The notes: generated by a model from the letters alone, not told the origin. A stretch of 24,992 nucleotides of DNA from an uncultured Schwartzia sp. (GCA_905372875.1 CAJPQU010000007.1:1-24992); one strand, 5' to 3'; positions 6,982 through 15,062 are shown, counted from the first letter of the stretch. A program made the numbers and translations.

Positions 6982-8892
6982 TCAAGCCTTTTCCAACCCG
7001 AATTTTTTCAAATAACGATACAGCGTCACGCGGCTCACATTTAGAAGATTTGCCAGACGGCTGATGTTGCCGCCCGCCGCTTTCCACGCCTGGACGAAGA
7101 CGTCCCGGTCTTCTTTCCACTTGCCGTCGGGCTTGATATCTCCCATCAAGTTGATATTTTCCGGGCGAATCACACTGCCTTTCGTATTAAAAAAGGCATA
7201 CTCCAAAACACTTTGCAGCTGCTTGATATTACCCGGCCAGTCATAATCGTGGAGGATCTGAATCGTCTCCGGGGCGGCCTTTTTGAGTGGCATCTGATGT
7301 TGGGTCGCCAGCTCATCAAGGATATGTTCAACCAACTGGGGAATGTCATCCCGTCGGCTCCGCAGGGGAGGGACGCGAATAATACTTTTGGAAACAATTT
7401 CATAAAGTCCTCGATCGACGAGGCCCCGTTCCGCCAGACGCCGCAAATCACTATCACAGGCAGCGATGATGCGAACGTCCACCGGGCGCTCCACCGTCTC
7501 CCCTAAACGGCAGGAATATCCTCGCTTCAAAGCCTCGGCCAGCTTAGCGGCGATCAGTTTCGGCATTTTCTCCACTTCATCTAAGAACAGCGTCCCCCCC
7601 GACGCCAGCTCCAAGCGTCCAGGATGGCTGTCTTCGCCATTCAAAGCCACACCAAAGATCTCCTGCTCCATGAAATCCGGCGTCGCGTCACCGCAATGAA
7701 GGGTAATAAGCGGCCCCGCCGCCCGTTGGCTGGCTTGATGAATCCCATGAGCGAGGCGCTGCTTCCCCGACCCTGCCTCTCCTTGGAGCAGGAGATGGCG
7801 TTTATTTTTTGCCATGCGGGCCGCTCGTTCCTGCATGGCAGAAAAAGCTGCGCCTCCGCCTACCATGGAATTAAGGCTGTACTTCGACGTATAGCCGGAA
7901 GCATGTGCCACTAAAGTCCGCAAATCTTCAATCGGCATGGAAACCACCACCACACTCGACACCGTCTGCTCCGCATCCCGCTCTAAAGGTACCACCGTAG
8001 TAATATCCTCATAAGTCTTTGCCCGGGTAATCCAGGTGACTTCTTTGTTATGACAAGGGATGCCCCGAAAGCCATTATAAATCGGCGTATGCCGGTAATT
8101 AAGCACCACATCGTTTAAATTCGTCGCCTGCGCGTCGCTTTCCGTCACTCCGATCCCTGCCAAACGGGTGAGCCCCAGACGATTGGCGTAGGCCACTTCT
8201 CCTCCCGACATCACATGATAGACAGCGAAAGGCGTCGCATCCAAGATCGCCTCTTGCGCCTTAATCCTCTGCATGTGCAACAAATAGGATTCCAACGACT
8301 TACGCAATGTCAGCAAAAGAGAAATGACCGCATCTTGCGGGATATCTGTCTGCGTCACCGACACTAACGTTATCATATAGCTCAACTCTTCGCCCGTATA
8401 TACCGGTGTAGAGCAGGCATCGCCGCCATGGCAATCTGCCACCCACATTTCTGGGCCGAAAAGCCAGAAAGGAGCCTCATGTTCCCGCGCAATACTGATA
8501 CTGGAAGTGCCAACCTCCTCCAACCCCACAAACACGCCCTCGATCTCTCCCGCCGTCATCTGGAAATATGGCAGCGCGTAGCTTTTCAGCACCACACAAT
8601 CCGTATCTAAAAGAAGGAGGCAAAGATCGTACTTCTGGAAAAATTCCCGTATACCGTCCGCCATGGATTCCAAATACTCCATGGCCATTCGATGTTTTTC
8701 CTTTCGCTGGGTAAAATTTTCTGCTGTCAGCCGGTGTTCCACACGCATCCGATCCATCGGCACCTTGATCGACCGGCTTTTTCTCCAGGAATCCGCCACC
8801 CACGGATGAACATTCGGGTCAATTGCTCCCGTTTTTATAAATTTCTCGTAATAGGCGGCGAGTTTATCCCGGTTCCGCTGTTCCCGAATCAT
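6982..8892 (-). CDS. AcoR-like regulator with degenerate AAA+ domain and Fis-type HTH
   Basis: This 636-residue protein has the layout of sigma-54 activators of the AcoR type: an N-terminal sensor region with VADSWRKSRS (32-41) and a GAF-like segment to about 205, a PAS-like segment (about 210-330), an AAA+ domain with Walker A GEAGSGKQ (371-378) and Walker B GGTLFLDEVEKMP (432-444), WPGNIKQLQ (552-560), and a Fis-type HTH NISRLANLLNVSRVTLYRYL. However, the GAFTGA loop that touches sigma-54 is absent (IFGVALNGEDSHPG at 412-425), and the FRxDLYYRL arginine region reads VDRGLYEIV. It therefore probably regulates sigma-70 promoters, like TyrR. Its start is the ATG at 8892 after GGGAGG; the ligand is unknown. 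Confidence 0.88.
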   Translation of the reverse strand: MIREQRNRDKLAAYYEKFIKTGAIDPNVHPWVADSWRKSRSIKVPMDRMRVEHRLTAENFTQRKEKHRMAMEYLESMADGIREFFQKYDLCLLLLDTDCVVLKSYALPYFQMTAGEIEGVFVGLEEVGTSSISIAREHEAPFWLFGPEMWVADCHGGDACSTPVYTGEELSYMITLVSVTQTDIPQDAVISLLLTLRKSLESYLLHMQRIKAQEAILDATPFAVYHVMSGGEVAYANRLGLTRLAGIGVTESDAQATNLNDVVLNYRHTPIYNGFRGIPCHNKEVTWITRAKTYEDITTVVPLERDAEQTVSSVVVVSMPIEDLRTLVAHASGYTSKYSLNSMVGGGAAFSAMQERAARMAKNKRHLLLQGEAGSGKQRLAHGIHQASQRAAGPLITLHCGDATPDFMEQEIFGVALNGEDSHPGRLELASGGTLFLDEVEKMPKLIAAKLAEALKRGYSCRLGETVERPVDVRIIAACDSDLRRLAERGLVDRGLYEIVSKSIIRVPPLRSRRDDIPQLVEHILDELATQHQMPLKKAAPETIQILHDYDWPGNIKQLQSVLEYAFFNTKGSVIRPENINLMGDIKPDGKWKEDRDVFVQAWKAAGGNISRLANLLNVSRVTLYRYLKKFGLEKA

Positions 8893-8952
8893 GACGATAC
8901 CTCCCGTGCGCAAGATGTCGTTGGCTCCGATCCACGTATCTACACTTTTCTT

Positions 8953-8981
8953 ATTGTACCAAGCATTTTGTAATCCTGCAA
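8953..8981 (-). promoter_or_regulatory. Promoter of the AcoR-like regulator
   Basis: On the minus strand TTGCAG (8981-8976) and TACAAT (8958-8953) are 17 bases apart, with TGG before the -10 (extended -10). The start would be near 8946, giving a 5' leader of about 54 bases. About 40 bases upstream of the -35, TTTTCC (9022-9027) and GGAAAA (9032-9037) form an inverted repeat around GAAT that could bind a regulator. Confidence 0.7.
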
Positions 8982-9116
8982 TTCTTTCTCCCAAAACTTT
9001 ACACTTCCAAAAATATATTCGTTTTCCGAATGGAAAAACCAGGGGAAAAATAACGCTTACTTGTCACACCTGCGCGGTATAAGTTTTCTCTTTCGGTAGT
9101 TTTTTGTCGATGCCTA

Positions 9117-9175
9117 TGATATAATAAAAATATTATTCACTCAGCTCAAAGCGTATACAAACAAATAAGCGTATA
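9117..9175 (+). promoter_or_regulatory. Extended -10 promoter with direct repeats, upstream of the small membrane protein
   Basis: TGATATAAT (9117-9125) is an extended -10 element; no good -35 is present. Downstream, AAGCGTATA occurs twice (9149-9157 and 9167-9175), 18 bases apart start to start, which places the copies on nearly the same DNA face and suggests an operator in the leader. The rest of the 353-base gap between the two divergent genes (8893-9245) holds the regulator promoter and nothing else I can name. Confidence 0.5.
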
Positions 9176-9245
9176 TGAGAAATAGATGTGTCCACCGCAT
9201 TCCCGCTGAGACCGCTAAAATTACGAAGGATTGGTGATTTATTCC

Positions 9246-9608
9246 ATGGCTAAACAAACGAAGCGCGTACGAAAAAACATTCACTCCGCCCAAGAATTAG
9301 AAGAAGAACTTGCCCGCGCCGACGCCCCCCAACCCCAAACCCACAAACCCTGGGAAAACATCGTCCTCATCGTCGTCATCTGTATGACACTTTTTCTGCT
9401 GACCTCCGGCTGGGAATTATTAAGTAATCTTAACCGCGGCATGTACAGCACACTTTTAGTGGCGCTGATCATGATGTACGCCCAGCGCCGAGCCAAGCGA
9501 CTGACAGCAGTACAGCTAAAGTGGCTGAATCGGGCCATTTTCTTTTTTATTTTCATTTCCTTGATTCTCTTCGCCCTTGTGGTGTACTTCGAACATTTCG
9601 CCGGATAA
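9246..9608 (+). CDS. Small membrane protein of unknown function
   Basis: I do not recognise this 120-residue protein. It starts with a basic segment (MAKQTKRVRKN), then an acidic and proline-rich stretch to about residue 38, followed by three hydrophobic segments: IVLIVVICMTLFLLTSGW, MYSTLLVALIMMYA and FFFIFISLILFALVVYF. A basic QRRAKRL lies between the second and third, consistent with a cytoplasmic loop. The ATG at 9246 is preceded by GGTGAT with a seven-base gap; earlier TTG and GTG codons in frame are less well placed. It is the only plus-strand protein gene in the window with its own promoter and terminator, and is divergent from the AcoR-like regulator, which might control it. Confidence 0.75.
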   Translation: MAKQTKRVRKNIHSAQELEEELARADAPQPQTHKPWENIVLIVVICMTLFLLTSGWELLSNLNRGMYSTLLVALIMMYAQRRAKRLTAVQLKWLNRAIFFFIFISLILFALVVYFEHFAG

Positions 9609-9630
9609 TCGTTTCGGTAAAAATCTCGAT

Positions 9631-9664
9631 AAAAAACCGTTGGCCGTACGGCCAACGGTTTTTA
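9631..9664. terminator. Bidirectional intrinsic terminator
   Basis: A perfect 14-bp inverted repeat (AAAAACCGTTGGCC at 9632-9645 and its complement at 9650-9663) surrounds GTAC. The A-run on one side and T-run on the other make it an intrinsic terminator on both strands, between the convergent small membrane protein gene and bofA. Confidence 0.92.
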
Positions 9665-9672
9665 TCTGCCTG

Positions 9673-9930
9673 TCATCTGGTTAAAATCTTATCCCAAATG
9701 ATAATGATCAGTACACCGGGTATGCCAAAAATTCCTGCGAAAAGAGCCTTGAGAATCGTAATATGAATATCCATTCCGAAAAGATTTACAACGAACAGCA
9801 TAATCGCCCCGCAAACGCTATTCGAAACAAATTTCAAAAGAAGTTGAATGGGCAGCTTGATGAGCTTACCGATAACACACAGAGTCAAAAGGCCTACGGC
9901 AAAAGCAATAACAAGCGTAGATTCCACCAT
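9673..9930 (-). CDS. bofA: BofA-family membrane protein
   Basis: The 85-residue protein is almost entirely hydrophobic, with two or three membrane segments and the family pattern VNLFGMDIHIT...ALFAGIFGIPGVLIIII. In Bacillus, BofA holds the pro-sigma-K protease SpoIVFB inactive in the forespore membrane, and bofA lies just after recR, as here. The ATG at 9930 follows GGGAGGTG by seven bases and is 18 bases after the recR stop. Whether the organism sporulates cannot be told from this window, and BofA-family proteins also occur in non-sporulating relatives, so the function is inferred only from family and position. Confidence 0.82.
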   Translation of the reverse strand: MVESTLVIAFAVGLLTLCVIGKLIKLPIQLLLKFVSNSVCGAIMLFVVNLFGMDIHITILKALFAGIFGIPGVLIIIIWDKILTR

Positions 9931-9948
9931 AACTTTGCACCTCCCAGG

Positions 9949-10545
9949 TTAAAGTTCAACACGATTCTCCATGGCTTTCGCCAACGTGACCTCATCCGCA
10001 TACTCAAGATCGCCCCCCACCGGCAACCCGTGCGCGATGCGCGTCACTTTGACGCCCAAAGGCTTCAACAGACGAGCCAAATACATAGCGGTAGCCTCGC
10101 CTTCCACGTTGGGATTCGTAGCCATAATGATCTCCTGCACCGCTTCATCCGACAAGCGGTTCAGGAGTTCCCGAATGCGAAGATTCTCCGGCCCAATGCC
10201 TTCCAGAGGTGACAATGCCCCGTGCAGGACATGATAGATGCCTTTATAATCATGCATCCGCTCCATCGCCGCGACATCCTGCGGCTGTTCCACGACGCAG
10301 ATCGTCGTATGATCGCGCTGTTGGGCCGCACATATTGCACAAGGATTCGTATCGCTGAGATTGAAGCAGGTATTGCAAAATCCGATCTTCTCCTTGGCCT
10401 CCATGATGGCTTCTGCCAGCGCCTTAGCCTGCCGGGTATCCATATCCAAGACATGATAGGCAAGCCGAACGGCCGTCTTGGTTCCGATACCGGGCAGCGC
10501 ACGAAAATGTTCAATAAGCTTAGACAAAGGAGCAATGTACTGCAT
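9949..10545 (-). CDS. recR: Recombination mediator RecR
   Basis: RecR works with RecO (and RecF) to load RecA on gapped DNA. The 198-residue protein has the helix-hairpin-helix ALPGIGTKTA (about 16-25), a four-cysteine zinc finger (C57, C60, C69, C72), a Toprim domain with VVEQPQDV and ATNPNVEGEATAMYL, and the C-terminal Walker-B-like segment ending TRIAHGLPVGGDLEYAD. Length is typical. The ATG at 10545 starts one base after the ebfC stop, so translation is coupled. The ebfC-recR-bofA order matches Bacillus, where the cluster begins with dnaX. Confidence 0.97.
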   Translation of the reverse strand: MQYIAPLSKLIEHFRALPGIGTKTAVRLAYHVLDMDTRQAKALAEAIMEAKEKIGFCNTCFNLSDTNPCAICAAQQRDHTTICVVEQPQDVAAMERMHDYKGIYHVLHGALSPLEGIGPENLRIRELLNRLSDEAVQEIIMATNPNVEGEATAMYLARLLKPLGVKVTRIAHGLPVGGDLEYADEVTLAKAMENRVEL

Positions 10546-10546
10546 G

Positions 10547-10882
10547 TCAGATCATGCCCGGCGGCAGCCCCAGCCCACTGGTAAGTTTCCCCATTTCTGT
10601 CGTCATCATCTCATCTACTTTCTTAAGGGATTCATTGACCGCCGCCATGACAAGATCCTGGAGCATCTCGACATCTTCCGGATCCACCGCCGCTTTATCG
10701 ATCACAAGGGACTGAATTTCCTTATCGCCGTTAGCAACAACCTTGACCGCACCACCACCGGCCGTAACTTCTACGGTGCGTTTTTTCAGTTCCTCCTGCA
10801 TCAGTTTCATCTGCGATTGCAGCTTCTGCACCTTTTTCATCATGCCGGCCATGTTCCCCATGCCGCCCATTCCTCCGTACAT
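10547..10882 (-). CDS. ebfC: Nucleoid-associated protein EbfC/YbaB
   Basis: EbfC (YbaB) is a small dimeric DNA-binding protein that coats the nucleoid. The 111-residue product opens with a glycine- and methionine-rich tail (MYGGMGGMGNMAGMMKK), then an amphipathic helix (KLQSQMKLMQEELKKRT), the core VEVTAGGGAVKVVANGDKEI and a C-terminal helix ending GLGLPPGM, which together are diagnostic. The ATG at 10882 has GGGAGA about ten bases upstream. Normally it directly follows dnaX; here a metal ATPase gene lies between them, and ebfC appears to have its own promoter. Confidence 0.95.
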   Translation of the reverse strand: MYGGMGGMGNMAGMMKKVQKLQSQMKLMQEELKKRTVEVTAGGGAVKVVANGDKEIQSLVIDKAAVDPEDVEMLQDLVMAAVNESLKKVDEMMTTEMGKLTSGLGLPPGMI

Positions 10883-10936
10883 ATCGCTGATTCTCCCTTC
10901 GTTGAAGCGCGGCAGCCCATCTCGCTAGGCTGCGCA

Positions 10937-11069
10937 CTAAGTATCCATATTGTACCATAACCGCTAAACACAGGTTACACTTCGTTTAGCTTTGTTAAAA
11001 GGGCAGGTACGTATTCACTACGCTCCCGCTTCCCTTTGGTCGCCCTTGCTCAGTGTCCATATAGTACCA
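10937..11069 (-). repeat. Pair of near-identical 21-bp promoter-like repeats upstream of ebfC
   Basis: Positions 10937-10957 and 11049-11069 match at 18 of 21 bases and are 112 bases apart in the same orientation. On the minus strand each contains an extended -10 (TGGTACAAT and TGGTACTAT) followed by ATGGA, so both could start transcription towards ebfC; no clear -35 is present. Between them lie two inverted repeats: AAGGGC/GCCCTT, and GCTAAAC/GTTTAGC near 10963-10990. This explains most of the 216-base gap between the ATPase and ebfC. Confidence 0.55.
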
Positions 11070-11098
11070 CATTTTTCACCAAAAAGCGAAACGTCCTG

Positions 11099-12949
11099 TC
11101 AATTTTCGTCCCTTTCCCGCAAGAGACGGGCCGCATTGACCACTACTAAGACGGAGCCGCCGTTATGAACCAACGCTCCGGTGACCGGATTCAACAGACC
11201 AAAAGCGGACAGAAGAACGGCCGAAAAATTAATGAGCAGAGACAAAATGATATTCTGCCGCACGTTCCCTATGACTTTTTTCATCAGGGCAAAAAGGTAA
11301 GGCAGGCGCCGAATGTCATCCTCAACCAACACCGCATCCGCTGATTCCACGGCAATGTCACTGCCGATCCCGCCCATGGCAATGCCTGCATAGGCGCTTT
11401 TTAGAGCCAAGGCGTCGTTCACCCCGTCGCCGATCATGGCGAGGCGCTTTCCCTGTTCCGTAAAAGTGCGAACAACCGCCTGCTTATCCTCGGGCAAAAG
11501 ACTGTATCGCACCTCATCAATACCCGCCTGTGCCGCGATAGCTCGAGCCGGTGCTTCGCTGTCCCCAGTGAGGAGCAAAGGTGTAATTCCGGCTGTCTTA
11601 AGTTTCGTCAAAACCTGCGGCGCAGCAGAACGCATAGTATCCGCCAAGGCAATGATCCCACAGAGAACGTCGTCCACCGCGACCCCGACCACCGTCGCTC
11701 CTCGTGCTTGATAAGGCAGTGCCGCCTCCTCCGCCATGGCAGACGAAATTCCCTGCTCTGCTAAGAAATTAAACGTCCCAACCCATATTGTATGGCCTTG
11801 GGCCACAGCCCGCACGCCGCGTCCGGCAAAAAGTTCGAAATCCTCCACAGCCGTCTCGTCCGCCACAAAGGCCGCCGCTATCGCGCGGCCCAAGGGATGC
11901 TCAGAACGTCTTTCAGCGATGGCCGCCCACCTCTCTACCGCCGCTTCATTAAAAGCCGACGATAAAGAGACGACCTCGACGACTTTCGGTTCTCCCTCGG
12001 TCAAAGTCCCCGTCTTATCGAAAGCGGCCCATTCCACCTGTGCGAGGCGCTCCAAAGCCTCTCCTGATCGCACTAAGATGCCATGTCGAGCCGCATTGGC
12101 CAGCCCGGCCATTACTGCCGTAGGTGTAGCTAAAATGAATGCACACGGACAAAAAACCACCAACACCGTCACTGCCCGCAAGAATATCCCTGTCCCCAGC
12201 CATGTCAAAACAGCACATCCCAGGGCAATGACCACCAGCCAAGTGGCCCACCGATCTGCCAGACGAACGATGGGGGCTTTCTCTGCTTCCGCCTCCTTAG
12301 CCAGCCGGATCATGCGCTGCAAAGCGCTGTCCTCACAGATTTTGTCCGCCCGCATGGTAAAGGTCCCGTATTGGTTTACCGTACCGCTCATCACCGCGTC
12401 TCCTGGCCCCTTTTCCACTGGAAGGCTCTCCCCTGTCATCACCGAAGTATCAACGGTCGTACGCCCCGACAGGATGGTACCGTCCAACGGAATCGTTTCC
12501 CCTGCCAATACCATCAGAATTTCGCCCACCGTCACCGTTTCTGCGGAAACAGTAACCTCTTTTCCCTCTCGCGTGACCCGTGCCGTTCGCGGTGTCATGT
12601 CCACCAGTTTTTCCAGACCCGCGTTGGCCCGAGCCGCCGTATAGTCCTCCAAGAGAGTACCTAACTGCATGATAAAGGCCACTTCTCCCGCCGCGAAATA
12701 TTCTCCCACAGCCAGCGAAGCCAGAAGGGCCAGAGAAACCAACACATCTGCCTTGATGTCATGATCGAAAATCAAACCCCGTCCCGCACCGAAAAGAATG
12801 GGAACACCACAGAGAAGAATCGCGGCCCACGCTGGATCAACAGGAAGAAACGCGCCCCAACCGAAGAGGCTCATGAGAAGAGGGGGGACGGAAAGCGCCA
12901 CACAAAGCAATGTATACTTGGAATCATTCGATAGCCATCGTAAGAGCAT
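11099..12949 (-). CDS. P1B-type heavy-metal-transporting ATPase
   Basis: This 616-residue protein is a P-type ATPase that pumps transition metal ions across the inner membrane. It shows the phosphatase loop TGES (172-175), the membrane metal site CPC (267-269, in VVFCPCAF), the phosphorylation site DKTGTLTE from 311, the nucleotide-binding SEHPLG (349-354) and the hinge GDGVNDALAL. The last membrane helix contains HNGGSVLVVVNAARLL, unlike the usual copper signatures, so the metal could be zinc, cadmium, manganese or iron. There is no N-terminal heavy-metal domain. The ATG at 12949 follows AGGAGG by seven bases; the longer frame overlaps dnaX. It starts 61 bases after dnaX. Confidence 0.92.
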   Translation of the reverse strand: MLLRWLSNDSKYTLLCVALSVPPLLMSLFGWGAFLPVDPAWAAILLCGVPILFGAGRGLIFDHDIKADVLVSLALLASLAVGEYFAAGEVAFIMQLGTLLEDYTAARANAGLEKLVDMTPRTARVTREGKEVTVSAETVTVGEILMVLAGETIPLDGTILSGRTTVDTSVMTGESLPVEKGPGDAVMSGTVNQYGTFTMRADKICEDSALQRMIRLAKEAEAEKAPIVRLADRWATWLVVIALGCAVLTWLGTGIFLRAVTVLVVFCPCAFILATPTAVMAGLANAARHGILVRSGEALERLAQVEWAAFDKTGTLTEGEPKVVEVVSLSSAFNEAAVERWAAIAERRSEHPLGRAIAAAFVADETAVEDFELFAGRGVRAVAQGHTIWVGTFNFLAEQGISSAMAEEAALPYQARGATVVGVAVDDVLCGIIALADTMRSAAPQVLTKLKTAGITPLLLTGDSEAPARAIAAQAGIDEVRYSLLPEDKQAVVRTFTEQGKRLAMIGDGVNDALALKSAYAGIAMGGIGSDIAVESADAVLVEDDIRRLPYLFALMKKVIGNVRQNIILSLLINFSAVLLSAFGLLNPVTGALVHNGGSVLVVVNAARLLRERDEN

Positions 12950-13010
12950 TTTTCTGCCTCCTGTCTCCAATACATCGGTCCATGTCCGCCGCCTCAAAAA
13001 TGTCATCTGT

Positions 13011-14915
13011 TCAGTCCTCCGGCAAGGGCGCATCATCATCTTCCGGCAGTGGCACATCATCCAGAGGCGGAAAATCTATATCTTCTGCTGAGACTGATAC
13101 GTCATTCTGTCTGTTTGCCGCGGAATGATTTTCACGCCGCGCCGCGCCAGAAAGGGTTTTCTTCTCCGCTGCCGCAACAGCTTCCGCCCGCTGTCGTTCC
13201 GCCTCTTCTATCGGCACGAAATGATCCCCGAACATCTCTACCGCTTTTTCCAAGGAACGACGGCCTTCCGGTGGCAAAGAAGCCATATCTACTTTCACGC
13301 CGGTATCCTTTCGCCGTGGTGGCGGGGGCGGCGGGTCCGGAAGTTTCTTCTCTCCTGCCGCCGTGATAAATCGCCATGACTGCCCGGAAAGTTCCGCCAA
13401 CCGCGCCTCTATGGCCTGACGATAATCATCGCGCTCCAGGCGCGTCCGCAGGAATGGACTGGAGAAGAGAACCTGAAAGACACCGTCGCCCATGCCGCCG
13501 AATTTGCCACCGGATAGGCAGCTATGCAATGGTTTGTATTTCACGTCGCCCTGAAAGCTCTCCGTCAATTTCTGCCAAAGATCCTGCCCTTCCGGCGTAA
13601 CCGCAAGGCGGGATGACGACGCAGCCAACGGTGCCGACTTTGCCGCTACCGTCCTTCCCCCAGCCAACGGACGCTTCGCCGGTGCTCCCGGCCGCGAAGA
13701 AACCGCCGCCGCGCGGGCTGCCAACTGAGCCGTGAGCACCGCCACCTGTTTTTCCAAATGAGCCAGCCGCGCTTCGTCCGCCGGCCCGCCGACTGTCCCC
13801 GTCTCTGCTGCCGCCTTTTCCAACCCCGCGGCCACAGGGCGGCAAAGGGAGAGAAACGCCGTTTCCACCGCAATGCGTGGTTCGGTAGTCCAGCGCAATT
13901 CCCCCAGTACCTCGTTCAAGCGCCCAATCATGGGCGCGAAAGCTTCGGGAGAAAAAAGAGCCGCTTCCTCCGCTAACATTTCGGAAGAAGTGGACGTCAT
14001 CTCACGCCCAGCGGCCTCCCCCGCCGCCTGATAAACCATCGCTGCCCGCAATTCCCGGATCAATTCCACCGTCAACTGCCTGAGATCGCGTCCCCTTTCC
14101 ACCACCTCCGCCACCACGGAGAGAGCCGCCGGCGCATCGCCTGCCGCAATGGCCCGCAAACTCTTTTCAATATGTTCCCGCCCCACCAGTCCAAGGATGT
14201 CTCGCACTAATTGTTCCGTAACGACCGACTCTGCCAACGCCGCACATTGATCCAGTGTAGACAAAGCGTCTCGCAGGCCGCCCGCTGCTCCTTGGGCAAT
14301 GAGGGACAGCGCCGCGTCCTCCGCCGCGATATCGGATTGATCCGCCACATAGCGCAATCGAGCCGCAATCACTTCCGCCGCGATCCGCTTAAAATCGTAA
14401 CGCTGGCAGCGGGATTGAATGGTAGCCGGCACCTTGTGTATTTCCGTGGTGGCTAAAATAAACACAACCTGCGCCGGCGGTTCTTCCAGCGTCTTTAAAA
14501 GCGCATTGAACGCTTCCGCCGTCAGCATGTGGACTTCATCGATAATGTATACCTTGTATCGACCGTTCACCGGCGCAAATTGTATCGTTTCCCGCAGTTC
14601 CCGTATCTCGTCGATGCCCCGATTGGAAGCCGCATCGATTTCAAATACGTCCAATGATGTCCCTTCATTCACCCGTCGACAACTTTCACAGACCCCGCAA
14701 GGCTCCGGCGTTGGTCCCGCTTCACAGTTTAAGGCTTTAGCCAAGATCTTCGCCGTACTGGTTTTCCCAGTCCCCCGAGGGCCGGAAAAAAGGTAGGCAT
14801 GCCCCACTCGACCAGTTTCAATGGCCTGTGCCAACGTTTGGCTCACATGTTCCTGCCCCACTAAATCCGAAAAACTTTTCGGCCGCCATTGTCGATAAAG
14901 CGCCACATAGGCCAA
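13011..14915 (-). CDS. dnaX: DNA polymerase III subunit gamma/tau
   Basis: DnaX forms the ATP-driven clamp loader of the replisome. The 634-residue protein has the opening VALYRQWRPKSFSDLVGQEH, Walker A GPRGTGKT (45-52), a zinc module with C64, C73, C76 and C79, Walker B YIIDEVHML near 122-130, and the sensor motif TIQSRCQRYDF. A low-complexity Ala- and Pro-rich linker follows, with a tau-like C-terminal domain and an acidic tail with two copies of PLPED. The start is a TTG at 14915 after GAGGAGG; no in-frame ATG is available. It lies downstream of ftsZ, separated by a structured 162-base gap. Confidence 0.97.
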   Translation of the reverse strand: MAYVALYRQWRPKSFSDLVGQEHVSQTLAQAIETGRVGHAYLFSGPRGTGKTSTAKILAKALNCEAGPTPEPCGVCESCRRVNEGTSLDVFEIDAASNRGIDEIRELRETIQFAPVNGRYKVYIIDEVHMLTAEAFNALLKTLEEPPAQVVFILATTEIHKVPATIQSRCQRYDFKRIAAEVIAARLRYVADQSDIAAEDAALSLIAQGAAGGLRDALSTLDQCAALAESVVTEQLVRDILGLVGREHIEKSLRAIAAGDAPAALSVVAEVVERGRDLRQLTVELIRELRAAMVYQAAGEAAGREMTSTSSEMLAEEAALFSPEAFAPMIGRLNEVLGELRWTTEPRIAVETAFLSLCRPVAAGLEKAAAETGTVGGPADEARLAHLEKQVAVLTAQLAARAAAVSSRPGAPAKRPLAGGRTVAAKSAPLAASSSRLAVTPEGQDLWQKLTESFQGDVKYKPLHSCLSGGKFGGMGDGVFQVLFSSPFLRTRLERDDYRQAIEARLAELSGQSWRFITAAGEKKLPDPPPPPPRRKDTGVKVDMASLPPEGRRSLEKAVEMFGDHFVPIEEAERQRAEAVAAAEKKTLSGAARRENHSAANRQNDVSVSAEDIDFPPLDDVPLPEDDDAPLPED

Positions 14916-14993
14916 CGCACTCGCCTCCTCTCGTCTTCATCCTTTATTCTCTGCTCGTTGATTACCTATCTTCGCCTGGCATCGTCACAGGAA

Positions 14994-15062
14994 ATCCCGC
15001 CGGCCATCGCCGATTTTCTCCTTTCCCTGTGAAAAGAGAAAATCCGTACGAAGCGGCGGGAT
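14994..15062 (-). other. Nested inverted repeat between ftsZ and dnaX
   Basis: A perfect 9-bp outer stem (14994-15002 with 15054-15062, ATCCCGCCG and its complement) encloses a perfect 9-bp inner stem (15012-15020 with 15036-15044, GATTTTCTC and its complement) with 9-base unpaired arms on each side and a 15-base loop. It lies just after the ftsZ stop. There is no U-tract after it on the minus strand, so it is not a typical terminator; it could be an RNA-stability or attenuation element. Confidence 0.6.

Noticed and set aside
11736..12644. 302-codon plus-strand open frame
   Set aside because: It lies opposite the metal ATPase, is rich in Ser, Thr, Ala and Lys with no recognisable domain, and has no promoter or good ribosome site; it is the antisense shadow of a GC-rich gene.
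12950..13060. 37-residue N-terminal extension of the ATPase, containing Cys and Met residues that might bind metal
   Set aside because: It overlaps the dnaX coding end and lacks a ribosome site, while the ATG at 12949 has an excellent one.
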